From assembly GCA_013285915.1 (NCBI GenBank), contig JABDGS010000009.1:1-61803 (forward strand): DNA of 61,803 nt. Direction: 5' to 3'. The position numbers and the translations under genes are program-made. Source of the stretch: Bacteroidota bacterium (GTDB lineage: Bacteria; Bacteroidota; Bacteroidia; Chitinophagales; Chitinophagaceae). Positions 27,873-35,066 of this stretch are shown here, one piece after another (the stretch's first letter is position 1; the number at the start of each line of letters is the position of its first letter). A model generated the notes under the pieces. The model had not been told where the DNA came from, made no database searches, and was given only the letters and a program-made list of their open reading frames with translations.

Positions 27873-29264
27873 TTATATAACTATCGTTTTATCGTGTTTT
27901 GCAAGTAACGCTTCAAGTTTCTTCTCGTTCTGCGTAATTTTTGGCCTTATTAAACTTAATTGCCAGTTTGCCCTGTATTTTGCCAAATCATTTTTTTCCT
28001 GCTGTATAAACAGCCACTGAATAAGACCTACAAGGTAACTGCGTTGCAAGCTTTTGCTTAACCTAACCAATACAAAAAAGGTTGTTCCTGTTGAAGCTGC
28101 CATTAATTGCTCAACCTGTTCCGCATCAGTAAGGGATGTAATTACCACCACCGATGCATCTTTCATATTAACATAGGCCTTTATATCTTTATCAGTTTGC
28201 CATTTACTTGTGCTGATAGCATATTCAACGGCCTTTTTTTCGTTTATAAAAGGGCTGCTGCTTATTTGCTGGTCCTGAATGTAACGTATATCAAAACCCT
28301 GCTCTGTTAATTTTTGATAAACGGCCCATAGTATTGTTTTATAGTAATTAAGAAAGTAAATATTCACTGTGCCGCTGTCGTTGCCACCTACCTGGTTGTA
28401 AAATGACGCATACAGGTAAGCTTCAGACGCATAGGGATCAAGTATTTCGGGCATGCGTACAACAAGCTCTTTATTGCGGGCGTAAATTTTCCAAACAATG
28501 CGGCGTACGTCGTCGTTACTCTCAAAATTCTTATAATTAATATATTCCCCCTCTACCTTTTTTAATTCCTCAATACGCGTTTCAGTGTCTTCGGTTTTGC
28601 GGGGTGAAATGGCAAAATTTTTGGCATTTTCCAAAGTGGGTGGGGTATAAAACCTGTTGGAAACAGGCAGGCCTACCGTAAAAGAGAAGAATTGAAAAAA
28701 ATCTTCAAAATATACAATCAGTCTTTGCACATTATATTCTTTTATCTCAGGCAGGTCCCATGTATAATCGCCCTCAAAAGTTGTGGAGATCACTTTTCCC
28801 TGTCCGCGTTCCGCCAATGCAAATTTTTTGGAATAATGCTCTTCGTCATATTTAAGCCTTAGCTTGATAAAACCCATTAAAGGCTTAAGCAGGGGATGAA
28901 TTTTAATACGGATGGATTGCTGCTGGTTACCGTGTACCGTTTTTACTTTACCGGTGGCTTCAATGGAAAAAAGTACAGCGCCCCGTCTTTTTTTAACAAG
29001 AAAGAAGGAAAATGAAATGATTACGCTAAGCAGGGCAAGTACAAGCATTGCCCCGGCAAACCAGGCCCCTACTTTTAAAAGCAGCCTTAGAATATCGCCA
29101 AAAGAAGTCCCTTCATTTATAGCGATGCCCTGAATAAACCAATGGTAAATTAAAAAATAAACAACCAGCCCCCCGGTTACAAAAAAGATAAAGTAGAAGG
29201 TGAACGGAACAAAAAAACTTACCGGCAACAGCCGGTTGCGAATATTTTTATAAGTATTATCCAT
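27873..29264 (-). CDS. DUF58 domain membrane protein
   Basis: A 463-residue protein, first gene of the operon. Two N-terminal helices (about 18-40 and 62-92) anchor it. The central DUF58 hallmark is the segment DDVRRIVWKIYARNKELVVRMPEI, where W.ARn.L.V re-states the family core, followed by a vWFA-like fold without an obvious MIDAS. DUF58 proteins regularly pair with MoxR ATPases and transglutaminase membrane proteins, as here. Their molecular function is not established. Eight bases separate it from the transglutaminase gene. Confidence 0.88.
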   Translation of the reverse strand: MDNTYKNIRNRLLPVSFFVPFTFYFIFFVTGGLVVYFLIYHWFIQGIAINEGTSFGDILRLLLKVGAWFAGAMLVLALLSVIISFSFFLVKKRRGAVLFSIEATGKVKTVHGNQQQSIRIKIHPLLKPLMGFIKLRLKYDEEHYSKKFALAERGQGKVISTTFEGDYTWDLPEIKEYNVQRLIVYFEDFFQFFSFTVGLPVSNRFYTPPTLENAKNFAISPRKTEDTETRIEELKKVEGEYINYKNFESNDDVRRIVWKIYARNKELVVRMPEILDPYASEAYLYASFYNQVGGNDSGTVNIYFLNYYKTILWAVYQKLTEQGFDIRYIQDQQISSSPFINEKKAVEYAISTSKWQTDKDIKAYVNMKDASVVVITSLTDAEQVEQLMAASTGTTFFVLVRLSKSLQRSYLVGLIQWLFIQQEKNDLAKYRANWQLSLIRPKITQNEKKLEALLAKHDKTIVI

Positions 29265-29362
29265 TATTTGAAACCCTAAAATAAAGAAAGAAGATTATAA
29301 CTAAAAAACATCTGCGTGTTACAGGGTATTTTTAACTGAAACTTTACTTTCTTTGCCACCCC

Positions 29363-30262
29363 GTGAGCATATTTACTACATATAAGCAATGCCCGTTGTG
29401 CAATGGTACTAATATTATGCCTGTTTTACAGGTGAAAGACCACACGGTTAGTAAAGAAACCTTTGATATATGGCATTGCAGCCAATGTTCTGGCCGGTTT
29501 ACCCAAAACATACCAATAGCCACTGAAATTGGCCGTTACTACAAGGCTGAGGCTTATGTTAGCCATACCGATACCAAAAAGGGCCTTGTAAACCGTTTGT
29601 ACCATATTGTGCGCAATATTACCCTGCAAACCAAGCGGAAGCTGGTTGAGAAAGCTACCGGGCTAAAAAAAGGCAGCCTGCTTGATGTTGGTGCCGGCAC
29701 CGGTGCCTTTGCGGCTGTTATGCAGCAGGCTGGGTGGGCTGTTACAGGGTTAGAGCCGGATGATACAGCACGCAATAACGCCCTTACCCAACACAACCTT
29801 CAGCTAAAGCAGCCGGAGCAACTTTTTAACCTGCCCGCCAATACATTTAACGCTATTACCATGTGGCATGTGCTGGAGCATGTGCACGAACTGCACAGGT
29901 ATCTTGACACCTTTAATTCAATTTTGGTGAATAATGGTGTTCTTATTATAGCAGTGCCAAATTACACCAGCCACGATGCAGAGATTTATAAAGAAAACTG
30001 GGCAGCTTATGATGTTCCCCGGCACCTGTACCATTTTTCTCCACAAAGCATGCAGCAATTAGCAGGCATGCATGGCTTTTCAATTCAGCAATATAAACCT
30101 ATGTGGTTTGACAGCTTTTACGTGTGTATGCTTAGCGAGCAATACAAAACCGGCAAAGGCGGCCTTATAAACGCCGTTTGGAATGGCTTTGTAAGCAACC
30201 TGAAAGCCATGAGTGACGTTAAGAGATGCAGCAGTGTTATTTATGTGATGAAGAAGGTTTGA
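29363..30262 (+). CDS. class I SAM-dependent methyltransferase with N-terminal zinc ribbon
   Basis: A 299-residue protein starting with GTG at 29363. A zinc-ribbon-like N-terminus (CPLCNG...WHCSQCSGRF) is followed by a Rossmann methyltransferase domain with motif I LLDVGAGTGAFAAVMQQAG, the acidic GLEPDD, and MWHVLEHVHEL (post-motif II), as in Methyltransf_23/UbiE-type enzymes that often act on polysaccharide or lipid intermediates. The substrate is unknown. TACTTTCTTTG at 29345-29355 resembles a promoter only 8-18 bp before the start codon. Divergent from the DUF58 operon. Confidence 0.88.
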   Translation: MSIFTTYKQCPLCNGTNIMPVLQVKDHTVSKETFDIWHCSQCSGRFTQNIPIATEIGRYYKAEAYVSHTDTKKGLVNRLYHIVRNITLQTKRKLVEKATGLKKGSLLDVGAGTGAFAAVMQQAGWAVTGLEPDDTARNNALTQHNLQLKQPEQLFNLPANTFNAITMWHVLEHVHELHRYLDTFNSILVNNGVLIIAVPNYTSHDAEIYKENWAAYDVPRHLYHFSPQSMQQLAGMHGFSIQQYKPMWFDSFYVCMLSEQYKTGKGGLINAVWNGFVSNLKAMSDVKRCSSVIYVMKKV

Positions 30263-30386
30263 GGGGAGTTGGAGTTTGAAAGTTTGATTGTTTGAGCGTT
30301 TGATTGTTCACCACCAAGGCCTGTCATTTTTTGTGTTTTCTTTTTGCAGATTTTTTAGCCAGTATAGTATTTGTAGCTACATCAAG

Positions 30387-31255
30387 CTATGGCTGGTCTT
30401 GCTTGAAAAGCAGCTTGGGTTTAATGTCATCCTGGTCTACAGGATCAAAACTTACCCGAATTTCATTGTTCAATCCCGCACACTTTATTAATTGCTGACA
30501 AGCTTTTGCAAAGGCTGGTTGGTCATTGCAATCATCGGCAAACACGCAGTTATATTTTTTAGATGTATTAGCTTCTACTATGTATTCAAAACCGTCCAAG
30601 ATCTGCTCATTACATTTTATGTGCCTTGGTAATTTCCAATAACCGCTATTATTTATTGATGTTACAATATCATAAAACTGCTTGTATGATATTGCTTTTG
30701 TTATCGTAGTAAATTTGAACGACTTGTTGGGTACTGTAATACTATCTATTAAACGGCGGTAAAACCCCCGCTTCCACATTTGAGGATATAATCTTGTAAA
30801 AGAGTCGATCGTCTCAACTCGGTAAGGCTCATTGTGATAACCATTATACCAGTTCTTTATTTTAAAATATAATTTCCCTGCTGGGTTTAACAAGTTGGTA
30901 TCCTGCACAAAAAATCCATTATTAGATTCCTTTGTAACTATTTTATCCTTTGTTAAAATTATAATTACAGAAGGCTGCTTAAAGCCAAAAAGAAAAAAAA
31001 ACGGAATACATCTTCCTTTTGTGGTCGCAGGCTCAGGTTTGGTTCATTAAAAAACGGATACAAATAATGATAGGGGCTTAACGCCCTATTCCGTGGCATT
31101 GAATCTTTTAGCGGGTAGTAATAATTATCGGTATCATTAATCTTTTTCGGGTAATCATACCCCCCGTCGGGGTAATGAATTGGTGCATCACATCCCATAT
31201 TAACAACCGTTAGCATTAAGAGGCACAACAATATTGCATTGGGAGGGCGACGCAT
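30387..31255 (-). pseudogene. lipoprotein gene split by a frameshift at an A9 run
   Basis: Two minus-strand frames belong to one gene. The first (31255-30965) opens with a lipoprotein signal (MRRPPNAILLCLLMLTVVNMGC) and reads to FRFFFF at a nine-base A run (30993-31001 on the plus strand), after which its own frame stops. The other frame is open without a break from that run down to 30387 and gives FGFKQPSVIII...VQDTNLLNPAGKLYFKIKNW. One added (or two lost) bases restore a protein of about 289 residues. No domain was recognised. Sequencing error, slippage or true decay are all possible. Confidence 0.75.
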
Positions 31256-31440
31256 ATTATTATAAGATGCAAAAGATAAACAAATCCACATAACCTTTCA
31301 AACTATCAAACTTCACCTAACATTTCAATAATTTTAAAAACCGTAAGGCATCTTGCCGTAACTTTAAGCCCTCAAAATGAAAGCTGGTTGCCCAGCAGGT
31401 TATTTGTCCGATTCACGATCATCAATAAAACATTACGGCC

Positions 31441-32763
31441 ATGGACGGATTAAAGGAAAAGTTTAAGGCAAAGGCGGATGCCGCCGGTACGGAAATAAAA
31501 GAGTTATTAAAACAGAACGGATCAAAAAAAATTGGTGAAGTAACCCTTGCCCAGGTGTACCAGGGCATGCGCGGTATTACAGGCCTGGTAACAGAAACCA
31601 GCCTGCTTGATGCGCAGGAAGGTATACGTTTCAGGGGTTATTCCCTGCCTGAACTTAGTGAGAAGCTGCCCTGTACAAAAGGTGGCAGCGAACCCCTGCC
31701 GGAAGGCCTTTTTTACCTGATGCTGATCGGCGACTTACCCACCGAAGATGATGTTACCAATGTAACCAACCTGTTGCAGCGCCGCAGCCATGTACCCAAC
31801 CATGTATTTGCCACTATTGACGCCCTGCCGATAAGCACCCACCCCATGACTATGTTTGTGGCCGGTGTTATGGCCCTGCAAACAGAAAGCGTTTTTGCAA
31901 AAGAATATGCAAAAGGCATTAGCAAGAAGGACTACTGGAGCCCAATGTATGACGACACGATGGACCTTATTGCCCGCCTGCCGCGCATTGCAGCTTACAT
32001 ATACCGCAGAAAATATAAAAACAACGAACATATTCACCCCAATGGCCTGCTTGACTGGGCGGGAAATTTTGCCCATATGATGGGCTACGAGGATGAGAGC
32101 TTTAAGGAACTGATGCGCCTGTACATGACCATACATGCCGACCATGAGGGCGGTAATGTATCGGCCCATACTACGCACCTTGTTGGCTCAGCATTAAGTG
32201 ATGCTTACCTTAGTTACGCTGCCGGCATGAACGGCCTCGCTGGCCCGCTGCACGGGCTTGCCAACCAGGAAGTAATAAAATGGATATTTGAGTTGCAGAA
32301 CGACCTTGGTACAGACAGCCCTACCAAAGAGCAGATAGCCGAATATGTGCAGAAAACATTAAGCTCAGGCAAGGTAGTTCCAGGTTATGGGCATGCTGTG
32401 TTGCGCAAAACTGACCCACGCTTTACCGCACAAATGGAGTTTGGTAAAAAGCACATGCCTGACGACAAACTTGTAAACACCGTTTGGAATGTTTATGATA
32501 CGGTGCCACCAATACTGCAATCGCTTGGTAAAATAAAAAACCCCTGGCCAAATGTTGATGCCCACAGCGGTGCACTGCTTGTGCATTACGGTATGAAGGA
32601 ATACGAATTTTACACTGTATTGTTTGCAGTTAGCCGTGCGCTTGGTGTGCTTGCCAGCCTTTGCTGGGACAGGGCACTCGCCTTTCCGCTGGAGCGCCCA
32701 AAAAGTGTTACTACCGAAAGCGTTAAGCAATGGCTTGATGGTAAGGCAGAGATTTGGGAGTAA
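31441..32763 (+). CDS. gltA: citrate synthase, mitochondrial-like type
   Basis: A 440-residue enzyme that condenses acetyl-CoA and oxaloacetate in the first TCA-cycle step. All catalytic positions are visible: His in GPLHGLANQEV (about 270), His in VPGYGHAVLRKTDPR (about 317) and Asp in NVDAHSGALL (about 372). These motifs, and the long N-terminal helices, resemble eukaryotic mitochondrial enzymes more than the hexameric NADH-inhibited Gram-negative type, so dimeric, NADH-insensitive behaviour is inferred. TAACTTTAAG about 31359 is a weak -7 candidate. A strong terminator follows. Confidence 0.95.
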   Translation: MDGLKEKFKAKADAAGTEIKELLKQNGSKKIGEVTLAQVYQGMRGITGLVTETSLLDAQEGIRFRGYSLPELSEKLPCTKGGSEPLPEGLFYLMLIGDLPTEDDVTNVTNLLQRRSHVPNHVFATIDALPISTHPMTMFVAGVMALQTESVFAKEYAKGISKKDYWSPMYDDTMDLIARLPRIAAYIYRRKYKNNEHIHPNGLLDWAGNFAHMMGYEDESFKELMRLYMTIHADHEGGNVSAHTTHLVGSALSDAYLSYAAGMNGLAGPLHGLANQEVIKWIFELQNDLGTDSPTKEQIAEYVQKTLSSGKVVPGYGHAVLRKTDPRFTAQMEFGKKHMPDDKLVNTVWNVYDTVPPILQSLGKIKNPWPNVDAHSGALLVHYGMKEYEFYTVLFAVSRALGVLASLCWDRALAFPLERPKSVTTESVKQWLDGKAEIWE

Positions 32764-32771
32764 ACCTCCGA

Positions 32772-32899
32772 AACCCCTGCCCCTAAAGGGGTAAAAGAAA
32801 GAATGTAGTGTATAAATAAAAACAGGCGATAATTTTAAAAGTTATCGCCTGTTTTATTGTACTTAGTAAGTTACAGAAACCCCTTTAGGGGCAGGGGTT
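32772..32899. repeat. 21-bp inverted repeat flanking a terminator
   Basis: Positions 32772-32792 and 32879-32899 are perfect reverse complements built around CCCCTGCCCCTAAAGGGG. They bracket the terminator hairpin exactly, so the whole 128 bp could fold as a nested structure between the convergent gltA and trmO genes. Related CCCCTAAAGGGG sequence occurs at about 6037-6049 and a variant at about 42106-42117. Confidence 0.85.
32819..32855. terminator. bidirectional terminator between gltA and trmO
   Basis: A 14-bp stem: 32819-32832 (core AACAGGCGATAA) pairs with 32842-32855 (TTATCGCCTGTT), around a 9-base loop. T-rich sequence on the right and A-rich sequence on the left make it usable from both strands, as expected for convergent gltA and trmO. 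Confidence 0.9.
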
Positions 32900-32904
32900 C
32901 TGCG

Positions 32905-33360
32905 CTACCAATATTGTTTCATTAAATCACTCACCCATGCTGGCTGTATAATTTCACCTTTTGGCTCAAACTCTTTCATTACCGGTTTAATATCTATTAC
33001 CGGTGTACCGTCAATAGCGTCAAGGTTTTTTACGGTTATCGTTCTTCCATTATGGCTAAACAACTCAACGGTGCAAAGGCCGATAGCGTTTGGCCGGTCT
33101 TTCTTTCGCTGCGCGAATATGCCCGTATAAGGATAGTTTTTATTTCCCCGTGGGTGCCCTGCATACACCATCTCATCCGCTTTTAGTTTATCAAAATGAT
33201 AGATGATCTCCAGGTGCGAGAAAGTTTCAATGCTGTTTAATGCTTCAGTTGGTACACCATCCGCCAGTTCAATTTCAGAAATAACGTTGCCCCAAAAATC
33301 ATCTGTGGGAACAGCACGTGAGTTTTTTACAAAGGCAACGGGGTTTAGTGTTATTTGCAT
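32905..33360 (-). CDS. trmO: tRNA (N6-threonylcarbamoyladenosine-37) methyltransferase, TrmO family
   Basis: A 151-residue SAM-dependent enzyme of the YaeB/TsaA (UPF0066) beta-barrel family, which N6-methylates t6A37 in threonine tRNAs. Signatures are GIFAQRKKDRPNAIGLCTVEL (with the conserved Arg and Pro-Asn) and LDAIDGTPVIDIKP. It lacks the longer C-terminal domain of E. coli TrmO. On its strand a TACTTTTG box (complement of 33365-33372) ends four bases before the ATG, so the transcript is probably leaderless. Confidence 0.9.
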   Translation of the reverse strand: MQITLNPVAFVKNSRAVPTDDFWGNVISEIELADGVPTEALNSIETFSHLEIIYHFDKLKADEMVYAGHPRGNKNYPYTGIFAQRKKDRPNAIGLCTVELFSHNGRTITVKNLDAIDGTPVIDIKPVMKEFEPKGEIIQPAWVSDLMKQYW

Positions 33361-33364
33361 AGGG

Positions 33365-33372
33365 CAAAAGTA
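33365..33372 (-). promoter_or_regulatory. -7 box (TACTTTTG) abutting the trmO start
   Basis: Exact TAnnTTTG on the minus strand with four bases between box and ATG. With the usual 6-8 base distance to the transcription start, transcription would begin at or just inside the start codon. Confidence 0.6.
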
Positions 33373-33416
33373 GGGTATGTGTGTAATTTTTAATTAGATG
33401 GCATCAGTAATATATC

Positions 33417-34187
33417 ATGGCGAAGAATTTTATGTTGTTTGTAACCTTGAACGTTGTTATTGCGCATTCATACGCACAGGATATTAATTCATTTACTAAA
33501 GTACGCATTGAATATTATCGGGGCGGTAATTCATGGGTAGAGCCTGGTGTTTATAGCAGGCAGGAAGTGTTTGAATTTGTAAAAAGTTCCAAAGGTGATT
33601 TTACTCCTGCCACATCACTGTTCATTAAGTATTCACTTGGGCGAGATAGTGTCACCCGTTTCAAGGATAGCTTATCAATACCATTTGCAAAGCGAAAAAT
33701 CTCAGTAAGTTATTTTTATTCGTTACTAAAGGAATTAAATTCAACAAAAGATAATTATACTACCTCGTTCATCAAGCCTTTCTTAAAACTTCCTTCAAAA
33801 AAACAAATCCTTCAAATAGCTGCAAAAATCGGCGATACTCTTATCAGCGATAAATTTGACAGGGAGGATAGGGACACTATTTACAAAAGGTTAAGAAGAT
33901 TCTATTTGCTTGACTCATTTTTAACTTTACATAGACCGACAATGGAGCGCATGGTTACAATGGATGCATATAACGGGTGTAGGGCCCTTTTTATCGGCAA
34001 GGGCGATACAGTAATGTATTCAATGGATTTTTTGAACTTTTATGGTAATGATTATCATCTCGGCCAACCATTAGAAAGATTTCATATACCTGATTATATG
34101 CATTCTGGCTACATCATCAATTTGGCTGTGAATGCCTATTTTTTTACAATTACTTCCAAAAAAGAGCCTTTTGTACAATCAAATTGA
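33417..34187 (+). CDS. hypothetical exported protein
   Basis: A 256-residue protein with a signal peptide (MAKNFMLFVTLNVVIAHSYAQ). The mature chain is basic and helical with Lys/Ser/Asp stretches (LPSKKQILQIAAKIGDTLISDKFDRED) and a Tyr/Asp/His-rich C-terminus (MDFLNFYGNDYHLGQP). No catalytic or structural family was recognised. Base composition is more A/T-rich than the neighbouring citrate synthase. Alone between divergent trmO and the following small gene. Confidence 0.65.
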   Translation: MAKNFMLFVTLNVVIAHSYAQDINSFTKVRIEYYRGGNSWVEPGVYSRQEVFEFVKSSKGDFTPATSLFIKYSLGRDSVTRFKDSLSIPFAKRKISVSYFYSLLKELNSTKDNYTTSFIKPFLKLPSKKQILQIAAKIGDTLISDKFDREDRDTIYKRLRRFYLLDSFLTLHRPTMERMVTMDAYNGCRALFIGKGDTVMYSMDFLNFYGNDYHLGQPLERFHIPDYMHSGYIINLAVNAYFFTITSKKEPFVQSN

Positions 34188-34463
34188 TTTTAACTCAATA
34201 ACCGAAGGGTACATAGCTTGGTTTTTTGATCATCGCTTTGAAGATTACTACTAAATTCTTCGTACATTGTATCACTGCGATACAGTGTTTGTATCACAAC
34301 CGTACACTTCTTTCAAACAGGCCCAAAAACAAATTATGCCAAGTAAGCCATTCATCACTTTATTAAGCCGACCATCAGCGTTTTTACCCGGTTTACACCG
34401 GTTATAGTACCCTGTGCCAAAGTATGCCACGGCGTTTGCCATATATACATCAAACAAGCAGTT

Positions 34464-34910
34464 ATGAAAAAGAATATATTACTTTGGTTAGCGGTTGGTG
34501 CAGCAGTAGTGCTTTTGGCAGCCTGGAGTAAACCATTAATAGCTACCATTAATTTTGAAAAACCCGTTAGCAAAAACATAAGCTTTGCAGTATATACAAA
34601 CAGCAGCTATTCTTCAAGCGTTTATAACGCCGCATCTGCAAAACTGCAGGTAACCGTTGTAAAAGTAAGGGGTAACAAGCGCAGCACAGTATGGCAGAAA
34701 GAATATGATGCCAAATTGCTGAAAGATTATCCAAGCCTGCAAAATGCACTTGCGCAAAAAGTTACAATAAGCAATGTAGTTGACAGCAAAGACCACCTGG
34801 AGGTTTTATACACCATTACCTACAACTCAAATGGCAGCCAGATACAATTACAGGATGGTGCAGTAGTTGCAAAAGGCGCAAAAAACGGCAACCTTTTTAT
34901 CAATATATAA
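34464..34910 (+). CDS. small membrane-anchored or exported protein
   Basis: A 148-residue protein with one N-terminal hydrophobic helix (NILLWLAVGAAVVLLAAW) and no clear cleavage site, so it may stay anchored. The rest is a Ser/Asn/Lys-rich beta-type domain (SAKLQVTVVKVRGNKRSTVWQKEYDAK...LEVLYTITYNSNGSQI). No family was recognised. A strong hairpin terminator lies 115 bp downstream, shared with the convergent helicase gene. Confidence 0.6.
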   Translation: MKKNILLWLAVGAAVVLLAAWSKPLIATINFEKPVSKNISFAVYTNSSYSSSVYNAASAKLQVTVVKVRGNKRSTVWQKEYDAKLLKDYPSLQNALAQKVTISNVVDSKDHLEVLYTITYNSNGSQIQLQDGAVVAKGAKNGNLFINI

Positions 34911-35025
34911 GCTAAGGAAGGTAGCAGAACGGTTTTGATAACAGATGATAACAATTTAAAAGAAAGGCAGTAAAACAAACAGGCAAAAATCCTTCTGAAC
35001 CTGCAGCCACTAAAACACCGCCAAG

Positions 35026-35066
35026 AAAAAACTTTTGAGAAGCTTACAGCTTTTCAAAAGTTTTTT
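35026..35066. terminator. bidirectional terminator before the helicase gene end
   Basis: AAAAAACTTTTGA (35026-35038) pairs with TCAAAAGTTTTTT (35054-35066), and the stem extends inward with one G-T pair to a short loop. A and T runs on both sides suit termination from either strand, for the small gene at 34464 and the convergent helicase. Confidence 0.85.

Noticed and set aside
34272-34457. 61-codon minus-strand frame upstream of the small membrane protein
   Set aside because: It lies in the probable promoter region of a plus-strand gene and shows no family or conserved pattern.
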